A stretch of 64,000 nucleotides of DNA. Source: Trichobilharzia szidati. Its lineage: Eukaryota > Platyhelminthes > Trematoda > Strigeidida > Schistosomatidae. Position numbers and translations under genes: made by a program. Of this stretch, positions 44,984-59,900 are shown piece after piece. Below the pieces are notes generated by a model, which was not told where the DNA came from, did not search any database, and saw only the letters and a list, made by a program, of their open reading frames with translations. The DNA lies in contig OX235271.1 in assembly GCA_944472155.2 (NCBI GenBank), forward strand, positions 43,884,633-43,948,632, read 5' to 3'. Numbering within the stretch: position 1 is the first letter of the stretch; every line of letters begins with the position of its first letter.

Positions 44984-47900
44984 CTAAGGAAGAAAAAGGA
45001 AAACAAATGTAGTGCGTATTTAGAACTAAGGAAAAAGTTCATAACAATTAGAATCTTATTTTCCAGTGCTGGTTTGCAGGGATTCGATCGATTCCAAGTT
45101 AGATTACGAAATGATGACAGTTGGAGAACCCCTGAACTCCGGGGCGTACTTAACAGCAGTACACAACCATTACCCCGATAGGGATCGAAACCAGGGCCTT
45201 CAGCCTTTGGAGCGGAACTCAATAGCCCATTAAATTCTAATTTGAGATATATAATGCGTACTGATGAAGAGATTCTGTGTCTAGGACAAAACAAGTGTAC
45301 AGTACTCCATGGTTTTCAATGGTTCTCTTACTGAAGTCAGTGCATTATCTCACTTGAAATTAGAATCTTAAATTGAATTTAAAGCGCAGTTTGTATTGCA
45401 AGACATAAAGCATCCAAAAAGAAACTAGAAATAAAAGTGATATGAACAATTGTCACAAGCCATTACTTCAAATTCACGCACACAATAAAGTGTTAAATTA
45501 AAGGCACATGATATCGTCGATATTCATATGTTAAATAACATCCTTTACAAGTGTATTCACTCCTTACAAAAAAATTACGTCGTCGTAATTGACGAGTCCT
45601 CCAGGCAGTAGGTAGCTGTTATACAACATCAGAGATAATTTCAGCTTTCGGTTCTCTATATAGACCTATGCATAATTTTGGTTATGTCAAAATGGGGGAA
45701 AATACTACAGCATTCTGTAAAAACTGTTTGTATTTCAATCCATCTTAAGATTCTGAAATATCCCTTACGGCTAGGTATTTACTCTACATGAATGACTCAG
45801 TGATTAAACTAACGATGTAACGACACCTTATACGCTGTTAATTTGAATCCAATATTAGTTGTACGAATATTTAAATTCGGTATATAAATAATGCGAAAGG
45901 AAATATGTTTAAAAGTGAATGTTTTATAACTGGAATAGTAATCAGAAGCCTAGTATACCTGACAGTTTAATTTTATTAGGCTGCATAAGTTTTCTCACTA
46001 TAGAAAAATCTACCTGACTTCTTGTAAAAAAGCTAAAAGTCATATTGCAGTTGTAAATGGACATCAAAACTTGTAGTACACAAGCTGAACTCGATGCGTA
46101 ACTTTGACCGATAGCTGATTTCTTCCAGTGTGAACTACAATAGAACCATAATTCAAAATGAATCTATTCATGGTCCTCCATATCCAGAAATCCTTGTAAT
46201 TAAGGAATACATATCTGAAATACTATGAATTTTTAACACGTGAGACGAAGAAGATTGATTACTGATCAGATCACAACTTTCAAACATAGTGTATTCTAGG
46301 CTTTAAAAATTAACAGGAAGTATATACCATCTAGATAGGATTTTGAGAATAATTGTTTCATGTATGAACAAGTAAGCATATGGCGTTATTTGTGGAGAAT
46401 ATATACTTGTATGTGTAACTTGATAAAACATGTGCATTGCGTGATTGCGTCACAGACAGAGTGGAGTTCTACACTATGATATACCCCGATGGGCACGTAC
46501 TGTGAAGAGTTCCAAACTGGGATGAAACAGCTGTCCAGTACCCCCCCCAGGTTTTCCATTGGTTCTCTAACTGGTGTCAGCTCATGATGAAATCCTCCAA
46601 CTGATATTTAGGTACACTAAAATAAAGGAAACGTTCCCACATAATGTATGTGGTGAAAATCAGTTATGAACAGCAACACCATTGTGCCTGGAAAGTCACA
46701 ACAAAACATTAGAAATACAACTGCTCAGAAAGGGAAGTTCCAAAATGAAATAGACTATCATGCATTATATTTCCTAGCCTAGGTAAAAGATACAACTGAG
46801 TTCCACTCATGTATATGAAACTAAATGGAAACAAAATTCATTTTGTATACGCCAGACAAGAAATTTTTCTTGTCAGGAAACAAATTCTAAAGTGAACACA
46901 GTTTGGCCTTATAAGTCAATTAGAAAACACTCACTTTTAAAGAATAACGGTAAATTCGCCATACTTCGTGTACAGGTCTGCGACTATATATTGCATAGGC
47001 TAAAATAGTCCTATGACGAAGAATTGTATTCTCATAGTGTGGATGGTTTGTAAATGCAAATCCTGACTGATTTATTGATATGCTTTGTGTTGATGGATAA
47101 GGAGCAGAAGCTGGCAGTGTTAAACGTAGATTGCCTAACAGAGACATTGGACCAGATATTATCCATGAACTGGAGTTACCATACTTTTGTGGTAAATTTC
47201 GAAACCAACCAATCAATACCTCATTTTCATAATTACTAAATGAACCTTGTATCTTCCATTCCGACTAGCCAAATTCGAAAAACAGTACAAAAAATTAGAA
47301 CGAAGAAAAACTTTTCTCGAGATTTTAAAGGCCTTTTATTAAGAAGTAAAACCATTCTATATTTAATAAACAAATATTAGAATTAGAATGACAGCCAGCT
47401 GAACACCTAGATGTTATGACTGACATTTCCGTAAATGACATGACGACGAAATTTCTTATTACTGAAATGGAGTAGTTATTATCTAGACTAACTACGAAGT
47501 CAAGCAACAATGATAACAAACGTGTTTCAAACCTTTCAGATGCCATGCAGTTATACAGACTAGATGAGAGGACAAAGTCAATCGCTTAGACAGCATTAAA
47601 TCCGGTAACCCAGGTAGGCTGCGTGAGACATTAGAATATACCCCTGTAAAAATAACACTAACAAAACCGCCACACTTTAGGCCGCATATCGAAAACAAAC
47701 AGTATGTTACGAGCAACATAATGAGAGCCACTATAGCATCAGACATAGGTGCTGTTTCTCGCAGCCACAATTCAATTGCAAAAAAATTGTGAAATGAGAG
47801 GCGATGGTGGAGATTAGTCATGTTAGATTCGTAAAATGTGGGAAAGGAAAACTGACAGGTCAGTTGAAGGTTATAAAAGGTGTCAGGTGAGTGGTTAGTA

Positions 47901-50900
47901 CAAAGTAGTATGCATTTAAGCGAAGATTACAGTGAAAAGTTCACCATGAAATAACCAATATTTGAAATGAAGCAGGTGGAGGCATATATTGAGAAAAGAG
48001 ATAATATTACTAATAATAATAAATGGGGAACTCGACAGTATTGAAAGAATTCCAGACTGAAGAATGTAAATTATAATCAATAAAAAATTATTATTATTAT
48101 TATTAAATATAATAAGCAAAGCAAAAGCAAAAACCGCATGAGAAGAAGAGGCACTCTTCGAAAGAAGAAGAAATTTTAATGCAGATGGCGACAATCGTAC
48201 ATGCGAAGTCTCCTCGTGTAGGAATGAGTAACATTAAAGTTTTTAAGGCATACTAACATTTCTTAAGAGTGAATTGTGTTTAAAAATTTGATTGCCTAGG
48301 AGTTGACCAATGTATTTCAATCTGTCAGAGATCCATTAGCAAAAAACAACAATAGTGACATCCGTGAAATGTAAATACTCGTAGATGTATTATTCAAAAC
48401 TTCCAATTTCGGCTTTGAACTCATCATATGCAAGCAAAGACGGATCATTTTGCTTCAATAAAAGCAAATCAAAGGAAAGTTAAAATTTGAATAAATAAAA
48501 TTTTTTGACCACTGTCCGAGAGGTGGCTAGGTAGTCATGTTTTAAGTCACTGAAAAATAAATGAGAATTAAATTTTTGTTTCAGTGAATGCACTACCACT
48601 CACAATGAGATCTGTATGTATCTAGAAGGTGAGTTCCGGATAGGCTGGCTGGCTGGTTTCGCGTGCACTTCGGTTTGTGAGGGCGATTGTTACTTCCCGG
48701 CTGCCCACACCGTGGAAGTTGGTTGCGTGACCACAGAGCCCAGGGGACAACTGCTTGAGGCCGGTCACACACGGCCTGTTTTTGTTTGTTCTTTTTTATT
48801 TGGTGTGTCTCAGTAGCATATTTATCACTTCTGCCTTGTGACACGGCAGCAGGAAGCGCGGTCGTTGTTAATCCGGGCCCCGACCGATCCGGCATGATAT
48901 TTTGTGATTTTGTTTGAGTCATGGCATTGGATTGGGTAGCTGCTTTTTGTCTAACCGCTATCCAAACAACCTTTCTGGCATGATAGGACCTACAGGAACT
49001 TAAGTTCCAGCCAGTGTAGCTCGTTGGGTCATTGCGATATGCAAGCCCGACCACCACGTCAAGGTAGCAGCTATCGGTCGGGAGTTCCAGATAGGATCAA
49101 ACACACACTTCCTAGTTTGTGAAACTATGTGACTAAAATTGATATGATTATGAGTGGCAAAAATTTATGCTCTAGACGTCATTCTGTCGTTAATACTGCA
49201 TCAATGTGTGATATATAAAGTAAACTTATCTAGTTTGGAACGCACTTTCTGAATTTTACTGTAGGTGACCACTTATAGAGAAAAAAAAGCATGAAACTAA
49301 CCTTAACATTTTCTAATCCACGTACACCCATGAATGCTACAAATAACACAAGCACTGTATAAATAATGTAAACAACTCGATTTTGAACATTTTTCTGTTT
49401 TTCAGGCTTACAAACATCATTTGATGTCGGTTTACAGAAAATTCGACCACCGACACTTTTCAATAGATAAAATATATCAAACCATCGGGATGACTGAGCT
49501 AATATGGCAAGTGAAAGGCACATTTGCGGTGTCCAGAATAATTTCAATCTCATTATGAAAACAGCCATTACCGTGAAAATCAGCATCTAAAAATATATAT
49601 AAAAGTGTGCAAATTAATTCCGAGAATTGGAGGAGGAGGTGTTGAATGATTGACTTGTATATGTCATAATGTCATTGTTCATTATAGGTGGTCAGCTATT
49701 ACCTGTTGTCTGTCTAATGCAAACGTAATTTCATCTGCTGTGACTTAATCAAGGTAATGATAGAACAGTTTCTGATTGTTTTAATTAGAATAGTCAAGTG
49801 TTAGTCGACTAGTGACTGAATGACTGAGTTTTCAGTTTGCACAAAAGTTCAGCAGCTCAAATTGCCACACTCCATATGCCATAATGCAAAGATACTATAA
49901 TAGGCGGAAATATGTAAGGAGAAGAGAGAACAATTACATGGAGAATAATGAGAATTTAGGAGTTCATAAAGAGCATCCGCGCTATTCTGAATGATTTCAA
50001 ACCATATCATTAACAGTCTTCAGCTATTGATTCTTCACGTCTTGGAAACTTCAGCCAGGCAATCTACACATAGACAAGATGGAGGTTATGAAAATAACCA
50101 ACCAACCAACCAACAACAACAGCAGTAGCAACATCCAGTGCCAATCACCATCAACGGGAAGGATTTGAAAGAGGTTACTTCATTCACTTATCTAGGGAGA
50201 ATGGTCTCAACTACAGGAGGAACGGACGAGGATGTCAAATCGAGAATCGGGAAGGCGAGAAACACGTTCATCATCAACCTGAAACCAATCTGGAAATCTT
50301 CGTCACTCAGCCTGCATCAACAACAAAATTCGGATTTTCAATACAAACGTCAAGTCAGTCAGTTCTTCTATACGGTTCAGAAACTTGGTGGGTCACCAAG
50401 AATATTTCCAACAGCCTGTTGTAGACCTTTATCAACAACTGTCTTCCTTCTATACTGAAGATCAGATGGCCGGAAAGAATCACCAACAAGAAGCTATAGG
50501 AACAAACAAAACAAGAATCAATCGCTCAACAAATATGCAGGAGAAAGTGGAGATGGATTGGACACTTGCTGAGGAGGCCGCTGGGTGACATCGCGCGTCA
50601 GGCCAGTGCTCGAGTGGAACCCGAAAGGGAAGCGGCGAGTGGGACGTCAGTGGAAGGGTGACATGGAGGAGATCGTGTGATGAGGAACTGAAACAGTATG
50701 GATTAACATGGATGCAAGTGAAAAGTATAACAGAAGACAGAAGCAAGTGGAGGCGTGCAGTTGAAGCCCTATGTTCCACTAGGAACCCAAGGGAACAATA
50801 ATAACATTATGGATGAGTGTTTCTGGTGTCCTGATTAAACCACTCGGCTACTGTAGTTTTCATTCAGTAAGATGCATCTACTTTTTCTGCCTTTCCTGTT

Positions 50901-53900
50901 GTCTTAATCTTTTAATTATATCCTTGGATTGCAGCATGAACTCATGCAAATTTTTAATTGATTTTCAACCTACAGCTGTGAACTTCAAGAAGAAGATGAA
51001 GAAATCAATGTTGTAGAGGAGTGAGTCCAATTTTTGATGGGATGACGTTGTGTCATACGATATATTTTCGGTGAATATTTAACTGAAGATTCGTATTTTA
51101 GTTGAATTTCCTACTGTGTTTAAACACATTTCCCAGAATAAAGCTGATATTATCATTATTATTATTGTATAAAATAACACATAGAAAAGTATATGTGAAA
51201 ATTATTCACTTACCTGTATGATAACTAATAAGGAAATAAAATCTCTAAATATTTTGAATGTGTATCCATAGTTCAGGTAATTATCATTGCTAGATGATTG
51301 AGCATGCGTGGGTGTTGATGCAGTATTAGAAGAAGTGAACAAACTTTTGACTGGTTTAAAACAGGCAATACAACACGCCAATATGGCACCGAATAGAAGA
51401 CCAGTTTCAAAGGGCTGCTTTAAAGCCATCCACTGGCAAAAATAGAGGGGAAAAGAATGTCTGAGTTTTAGATAGAGATTAACACAAATTAATCATCACA
51501 TAGTATTAATAAAAACAGAAACACTATAAAGGCAAAGTTGAAGAATAACGATCTAAGTAATGCGAACATACAAGTGGATTGCTATGCTTTAATCTTGGCT
51601 AGCGTTATGATATTTGACAATGTGAAATCAAATGTACTACATGTAATAGGTACACCTAACTCTATAGACCAGCAACTAAGTGGTGTACAATTCACTGGTA
51701 ATAAACCATACAATACGGCCCACATTTTTTATATTCCTTTACGTTCCCAGTGGAATATAGGTCTTCAAGCTACAGGCTTGAAGTTTCGGTAGAAGTAGTG
51801 TTAATTTTGACGGGATGGGATTGCTAGCCTCATGACCAACCTACCTTCTTTACAAGTCTTGTTACTGGCTTAGCGAGGTAAAGGAGTGTGACGGCCGAGG
51901 ATCGAACCCCGGAACATGCGTGGTTGGAAAGCATTCTACCACTGTGCCACGGACTCCCACATAACAGATAATACTTTGAGAGAACATTAAAGTGTCTTAG
52001 AAATTTCGAGATCTTAACAAACTCTTTGCTAGTCAGACTGACTGGTTTCAATATAGAACTTTGCACAGAAGTGTAGCAGTCCGAGCTGCCACACTGTCTC
52101 CATGTAGCACACAATGCAAGAACAAAAGAGAGAAAAAAAGGATTCAAAAGAGCGGTAATAAGCAGAAATGTAAGGGAGAAAGAATAGTAACAAAGGAAAA
52201 CAATAGGATTCAATGGATATGTCAGATCACAAAGAGTGAATGTATTTCCGCCATTACTGACAACAATTTTGAGCCATATCACTAGTTGTCTCCAGCCTTT
52301 ATTGGTTTTTATTATCCCGAGGACCCCAACTAAACAGTCTACACTTCCGTGCGACGCCCAAACGAACTGTCAAAGATTTTATGAACTGATGCAAAGTTTT
52401 GGTTTGACCACCACTAGCTGTTTTCCAAGCTAATCCTACGTCAACTAACATTTTCTGTCAAGGAAGGCGATGGCTATGCTATTTCAATCGATTCACCTTC
52501 AAAATCAACTGACTTACAATGATTACCTAACACTTGACGCCTAACCGTAATATTGCTTACCCTATTATGCCAATTCACATGGGAGACAGAACGCAGGCAC
52601 CTATGATCAAAGACAGCTAGCCAGCATTTTCATGTCTTCCACTTTCAATGACCATGTCTCGCTCACAGCCATAGAGGAGGACAGAGTGAACTGCTTAGCA
52701 GTATACACGCCCTTAGGTCGACAGCTGGATATCACGGCATGCACAGACATGCACACTTGCACTTATATATATATATATATAATATTTGAAATACACTTAC
52801 ACTAATGAAATCGAATTCAGGTGCACAAACATATAACATTGTATGAAATGTTTTATAACCGGTACCAACAAATATACTTAATTTATGCTTCAATAAATCC
52901 CATATATGACCACCATCATCATTTGGTGATAAATTGTTGCCTCCAACAGAAGTATATTTCAAAAGGCATGAGACGATAATCCCAAATCCAACTGTTGCAA
53001 TACAAGTAATTATTACTGGTAAGCATAGAAAACGTATGAAAGGAGTATGTAATATTGATGAGAATGTAGACAACAATTCATTCTTTTTCTTCTTCTTCTT
53101 TTTCTCGTTACTTTTCATAATGTCGAAAGCTGAGAAAATATAAACAAAAAGAAAAGAAAAGAAAAAAACAGATACACATCTCACTTTATTTCATCTAATT
53201 TAAACAATCCTCTAAAAATCAAAACAAGGGATTCAGCGAAGAGACTCTTTTCAACGAATTTATTATTATCAAGCTATACAATTGTATATATATACACATG
53301 GTTTTCAGTTGACCATTAACTGTTCAATAACCTGAAAGACAAGGTCCCGCTGTTGACTAACTCTATGCGCGTATATATCAATTCACCTGATCGTGCGGAG
53401 CTAGACATATCGGTCGTTCGACTCGGGTTTTGTCCAAGAGGGTGGTGGTTACGAAGAGGTAGAAGTGGAGCTATGCCAAGCGCGATCATTGAACATCTGG
53501 TCGATAATGATTACCCGATCTCTACAGCCTCCACCATTAAAGTCATCTACGAGGCACAAATCACTACGTATCCGACCCATCTGTATGGCTGAAGCCATCT
53601 TTGGCCATCGAAATAGAGAAGCCAGATGTCTGTATACAGAAGAAGTTAGTTCAACTCCTCCAATTTTATGGTCTTAATCCCTCTAAGCTAAAGTATGTTA
53701 ATCCCTAATCATATTTTAGCTCTACTTTCTCTTCTTTTTGTTTAGTCGATTTGTATACTCTTCTTTTATTACGCCAACTGTTACTATTATTATTCTCACT
53801 CTGAATTGTCCCCGGTATTATTTCACTCGTTCAACTTGGCATTCTAAATCAATTTTGTTTTGCAACGTTAAATTCTGTTATAATATTTCATACAATGTGA

Positions 53901-56900
53901 CATAATGCTTTTATTTGTATTCTATTTGCTTACTAATCCTATAATTCCACACCCCATTCCAACATCTATACATCCCATGAATTGCTCTATATATGACATT
54001 ACTTGTTTTGCCATTTCACATTGAAATATGATTATAATCACAAACATTTTAATCTTAACTGCATTTCATACTATTATTATTCTATGTATCCACACCAATG
54101 ATTCAATTCCTTCCCCGAATATAATTCCTTAGAAACCATTTATAAACGACTGTATGGCTTGATAATAAATTCGTTGGAAAGGGTCTCTTCACTGAATCAC
54201 TTGTTTTGATTTTCTATATATATATACCAATGGGAATTTTCCATGAATACTCTGAAAGCAGTTGTTATCAAGCAGGCATGATCGTGTCATACAGTTGGTG
54301 CAGTATGCTAGCATTTATTAGCAAAAATTATCTGCGGCCCTAACAAAACCCCCTTTCATCTGAATATCACACATGATTTCAATCAGGAGTCTATTTCGTT
54401 TATTTAGACCAGTACCACAGAGGAACAAACGCGAATTTAGTGGTTAAAATGTTAACGACAATAAACCACGTTCAAATTTCAGCGGGGGACTGAGTCTCTT
54501 CAAAGTATTAAACATAATTTTCTGACGAAAAACAAGGTCGACCAGTGTCATGTAGACCAGCTGCGCTAACGCTGAGCAGTAGTGTTAAATTCTAAATTTG
54601 AAAAAGCCAAACAATTCGAGGTGAAATTTCGCTACAGCTTCCCATTAGCAGCCAAAATTATTATCACAGTATATGATCTGCCTATTGTGACAAATAACAG
54701 TCAAGGAAGTAAGCATAATTCCATGGTGCTGTATGCTACTGATCGACTAATGTGAGCAGTTGGATACCACCGACATCAACCAGTACTGGTCACCAGACAA
54801 ATCGAAGCGATCTAAATACCTGATGTCTGTTTCGCTCGTCTGGTGTCTAACTCATCAACGGTGTGTACGGTGAATGGTGTACAACTCCTCAGTCAATCCA
54901 TGGGTAGAACACAGCATTTTGAGTATAAGGTTGCTTTATTAATTGTCTTTTATAGTATCAGACAGATTACATATTGTAGTCTGGTTAATTTCAGTTTCTA
55001 AAGAAAAATTGCGCCCAAATCTCATATAGAACTGAGTAATTTATAAACTGAGAAGTTAATTCAACGTATTGCCAGCTAGCCAGAATTTGTCTCTCTGAGC
55101 TGACTTAAACCGAGTGTACGGGTGAATGAGCAAAACGATAGGCCGGTGTTAAGGTCACTCTGATCTGAGTAGCATACCTTCTCTTACATTAGAAGACACA
55201 ATGTTTATTAGATTACTTGTGCCTCCAGCATTATTTTCAACCAGTATTATGTTGAATATGATATTTATATATTATATTTAACCTGAGATTGGGGAATTTT
55301 AAATAAATTAGTGGCCTCCTTAAGGCTTGGGCTACCGAAAACCTCCATCAATATATTGCATATAATTTCTCTGATTCAATTTGTTTAAATCTAGTAAAAT
55401 ATGACCTCTAATAGTATTATTTACTCTGGCGAGTATTTAAAAAGTTTACAACCTGCTAATTTGCAAGTTTCTACTGAACTTGAGAAAAAGCATAATTCTG
55501 GGTAGTAACGTGTACTAATACATAAGATAGCTGTTACTGAGTTGTATTGTTGGTTCTCAGAATGTACTCCTGACCTTTTTATAATTGGCATTCAACTTAA
55601 TGTCGTGCATATCTCGAAGGAGACTAAAATGAGATATCAAAAAATGGATTGGTGTCACACGATCTGCTGTCGATTTAATCTTTTATTTGAAAAAAACTGG
55701 ACGAAGAGAAACTATTATGCAATAAACTCCGCTGAAGATTCTGTACATTACATAAACGCTGTTCAGAATAAAGCTGTTGTAATTTTTTTAAAATAATGAT
55801 TGAATCCTATCGGTTAACGACGGAGATGTAGTCAGTAAGTTACGTAACAAAAACATTGTCTGATGTCCAATGTTTTAAATATAAAACATAGTTCTTATGT
55901 GTGTTGACATTTGTCAACAATATAACCGAATTCTTTCTCAAAGTCCAGGTAATAATACTGAAAGATTTTGGATGAGATAAACACAACCTTGAAATAAAAT
56001 AAAATGGAGTCTTATAGGTCAGTTGCATGTACATGCTGACTGACTGGTTTCAACATAGAACTTTGCACCGATGTGCAGCAGTTCGAGTCGCCACACTTCA
56101 CTCAGCACACAAAGCACCAGAAGAAAGTAAAAGGAAATGCAAAATAGAGACAGTAAACAGAGATTTGAGGCGAAAAGAATAGCAATAGTTTTATTAGGTA
56201 TTATAAGTCACAAGGAGTGGATGCATCCGCACCACTGAGAACGATTTTGAGCCACATCACCAATTGTTTCCAGCCATTGGTGTTTACCGTCCCGAGGACC
56301 CCAGCCAGGAAGTCTACATCTTCCTACGTGGCTTAGACTAACTGTTGTAGATTTCATTGACTGGTGCCATGTTTTCGTTTGACCGCCGCTAGCTCTTTTC
56401 CAGCCTGAACCTATATCAGCTAACATTGCCCGTCGAGGAAGACGATGGCTAAGCATACGTAACACATGTCCTAACCATCTCAGTCAATGTAACTTCACAG
56501 CCTCGCATATTGATTTCCCCTCCTCACCTAGCATGTACATGCAGTAAACATTAGGTTACATGTATTGTGCGTTTGCATATAATCTTATAATAATTAAATC
56601 ATGCATAATGAACTTGTGACCAACCAGACGAAAGCTGAGTGTCTTACATCAATGAGCTATAGTTCAACTCAAAGGAGAAAATACCAGTCACTATAGGCAA
56701 ATAAATAGAAATCTTTTATAAACAAAATAATACAACTTACTCTCTATTAATTGTTGAAGTATGTACACAGTCAGTAAACTGCCAAACAGACAAAATAAAT
56801 AACCAGATTGAAGTAGTAAACGATTACCATATTGTAATATAAAAGATAAATTGAATACGAATAAATGAATTCGAAGTATTCGTTTCACTGTTAATAAAAG

Positions 56901-59900
56901 ATTTATAGTGATTGATTTCTGGTGTATAGAATTAGGTGGATTCGCTGTTAGCGTTATAAACAATGCGCATAGGATAGATATAATTTGAGTAAGTAAAGCG
57001 AATTGAGCAAATTGCCAGGGTAGTTGAAAACCTAACAGAAGTATACAGTAGGCTAGGGAAGAAATGAAAGTTTTCAATAGGCTTGATGGTAACTGAAAAG
57101 AAGAAATAAAGATAAAAGTTGATGAGCACAAACTTACTGAAAAAACAAAACAAATATATTGTGAACAATCTCTATAACTGTTTTTAGTATGTTGGAGCTT
57201 ATGTCACTATATGTGATTCCTGAAGTCCAATCACGGGGAAAGATACTTCAACCCCAGGCCCCAATAGTATACAGCCAAGCAATTAAGCCTAAGTAACTTA
57301 CCCTTCTATCAAATTAATTACGAGAATTACCGACCGACAACTCGTATACGGTATTTGTGTAGTTTGAAAGTTTATTTCAAAAGCACGCTGGCGGGTAAGT
57401 GAAGAGGGAAAGCCTAGTCAAACACACGGAAGGGTAATCATCTGACTGACTGATTGGTTTCAACATAGAACTTTGCACAGATGTGCAACAGTTCGAGTTG
57501 CCACACTCCCCCCTCCTTGTAGCACACAAAGCAAGAGAACAGACTAAAGAGAGATTCAAAAGAGTGATAATAAACAGAGGTGTGAGTATGGAAGAACAAT
57601 AGAATTTTATTGGTTATTACAAACCACAAAGAGTGAATTCATTTGCACTATTACTGACAACAATTTTGAGCCATATCACCAATTATCTCCAGCCGCCACT
57701 GGTTCTTACCATCCCGGGGACCCCAACAAGACAGCCAATCTGCACCTCCCTACATGGCTGGCTTAAAATAACTGCTGTGGATTTCATTGACTGATGAAGC
57801 CATGGTTTGGCTTGACCACCACTAGCTCTTTTCCAAACTCATCCATCCTATGTCAGCTGGCATTCGCCCGTTTCCCAGGAAGGCGATCGATGGCTAGGCA
57901 TAAGTAACACATGTTCTAGTCATCTCAATCGATGTAACTTCACAGCCTCGTAGATTGATTTCCCCTCATTACCTAGCACTCGACGCCTAACCTCATTATT
58001 GCTCACCTTACTATACCACTTAACACGGGAGATGGAACGCAGACACCTATGAGGGTATTCATCACTCAATATCGTCAAATATGGAAAGAGAACCTAAAAA
58101 ATAGTAATAAGGAAGGTATAGTTTCTGCTTGGTTACTCTCCTCATCCTTATGAATTCCTTAATCGCTTAATACCCCCCGAGTGACTTTAGTGTTCCATGT
58201 TGTAACAACTAGAATGCATGAGTAAAACGACTTAACAAAGACAACAAATATCATGTGGAAAATCCAATTGACACTTATGTGAACGGTAAAATTGAAGAAG
58301 AAAAATCCTTACTTGAAGCTTTCAAAATAAAAAAGAATGCATGATGCAATATCCATGAGTCTCTAGAGAGCAACAACAAGTAAAGTCCATCTATTAGGCA
58401 GCTACAAGTGGTGGGCGAAATCATCGGATAATAAAAAAAGAGCTACATTAACATCTTTTAAGACCCTCAATTGACAAAACGGTCACTAAGAAGTATTACG
58501 TATGCACATTACGTATCCACCTCAATTTGCTGAGACTGATGGGACTGAGGTCGAATTTGTAATACACTACAGAAACAGAAATAATATCAGCTAATAGAAT
58601 ACTGAACTATTTATAGGCTTCCTGCACTAAGTCAGGAAGTGGCTGACCGAAGTCTTTGTGGTTTAGATGAATGCATTCTTCACTTTCCCAAATCGTCCAC
58701 TACTCTGCATTACTCTTCGCTGCAAGTCTTACCCAACCATTGGTATTACTGTTTGCATTGTTAAGAAGGACTTTTTGTTTCCCATCAGTACATGTTGTTC
58801 GTAAAATATGAGATTGTCGACTTGTTTTGTCACATTCTATGTTATTACTGCTTTTTTGTTTATTTGTGATTCAGTAGCACGAATTAAGAGAATATTAAAT
58901 TAAATGCGATTTGTCATGTATTGAGAAAGGGATAAATTTAAAATAAGAAACCCTACATATATGGGTGAATCCCAAAAGTTTGAAAAGGTGTCGCAGTGTG
59001 ATGTTAGCTGATGCATGGCAAGTCCTGATTAATAAATAAATAAAAATGGATATGTATCACTAATTAATCATATTTGATCTAAATTCCTGATTGTCTATAT
59101 CTTCTTATGGAGAGGCTGACAAATGATTTACAATTGTTTCCCGATACACACATACTCGAACACACACCATTGTATACCACATATACACATATATTTTTAT
59201 ATTCAGTTATCTACGACCATGAACTTCAGTCGAACGTAATCACTAAAATTCTGATGAAAAAGTACACATTGTTTACAGTGTTTAACAAAAGTAGACTAAT
59301 ATTTGTAATTAGAAGTTAATCGGTGGATGGTGACTAGCAATGGAACTCAGGATGCGCATTTCGTCATATTTGGGACTCGTCATCTGGATATGTCTGCATT
59401 CAGCAGTCAGTGACGATGTTCCCACCGATGCTCGAACCCAGTGCCCATAGTTTCAAACGCTAAAGAATCCTGGATTCTACTGCTAGTCACCATTCACCAA
59501 TTAACCTCTAATTACATGCCCAAATATCGTCGAAGCATCTGCACAAGGAGCCGACAAGTCAACCTGAGACCTTCACCCTTCGACAGATTCTAGGACATAG
59601 GCATTCCTACCGACGCCCAACAATCATGCTCACTAGTGACTTGCCCTCTTCAGGTAGGTAGTTGCCTGGGGTTCTAGTGAGAAGTCGTGACCAGTAGGGT
59701 GCAGCAGGTCGGGCGTGAGGACAAATACTCGCCGAAGACATTGGCTAGGAGTCGCGCTATGTCGTGAATTGGCAGAAGTCAGAATTCATGGACCATTGGA
59801 TCGGGTCCCAGTGGCTTAATGGTATACGAGTTCGCCTTGTAACCAGAAGGTCCTGCGTTCGAATCCCGGTGGGTGCGTACTGATGAAGAGTCCCAAATTA

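Larger units (their letters stand above)
44984..46934 (-). other. DPY19 intron between the last two exons
   Basis: The intron contains three hammerhead-type SINE copies (45080-45260 minus, 45261-45350 plus, 46445-46605 plus). 45360-46440 shows nothing recognised. Confidence 0.7.

Noticed and set aside
48087..48120. Repeat array suggesting CRISPR
   Set aside because: It is a plain ATT microsatellite. No spaced direct repeats exist anywhere in the window and the genome is eukaryotic.
55542..55796. An 84-residue open frame in a DPY19 intron
   Set aside because: Not similar to anything known to me and ends at what looks like an old LINE 3' end.
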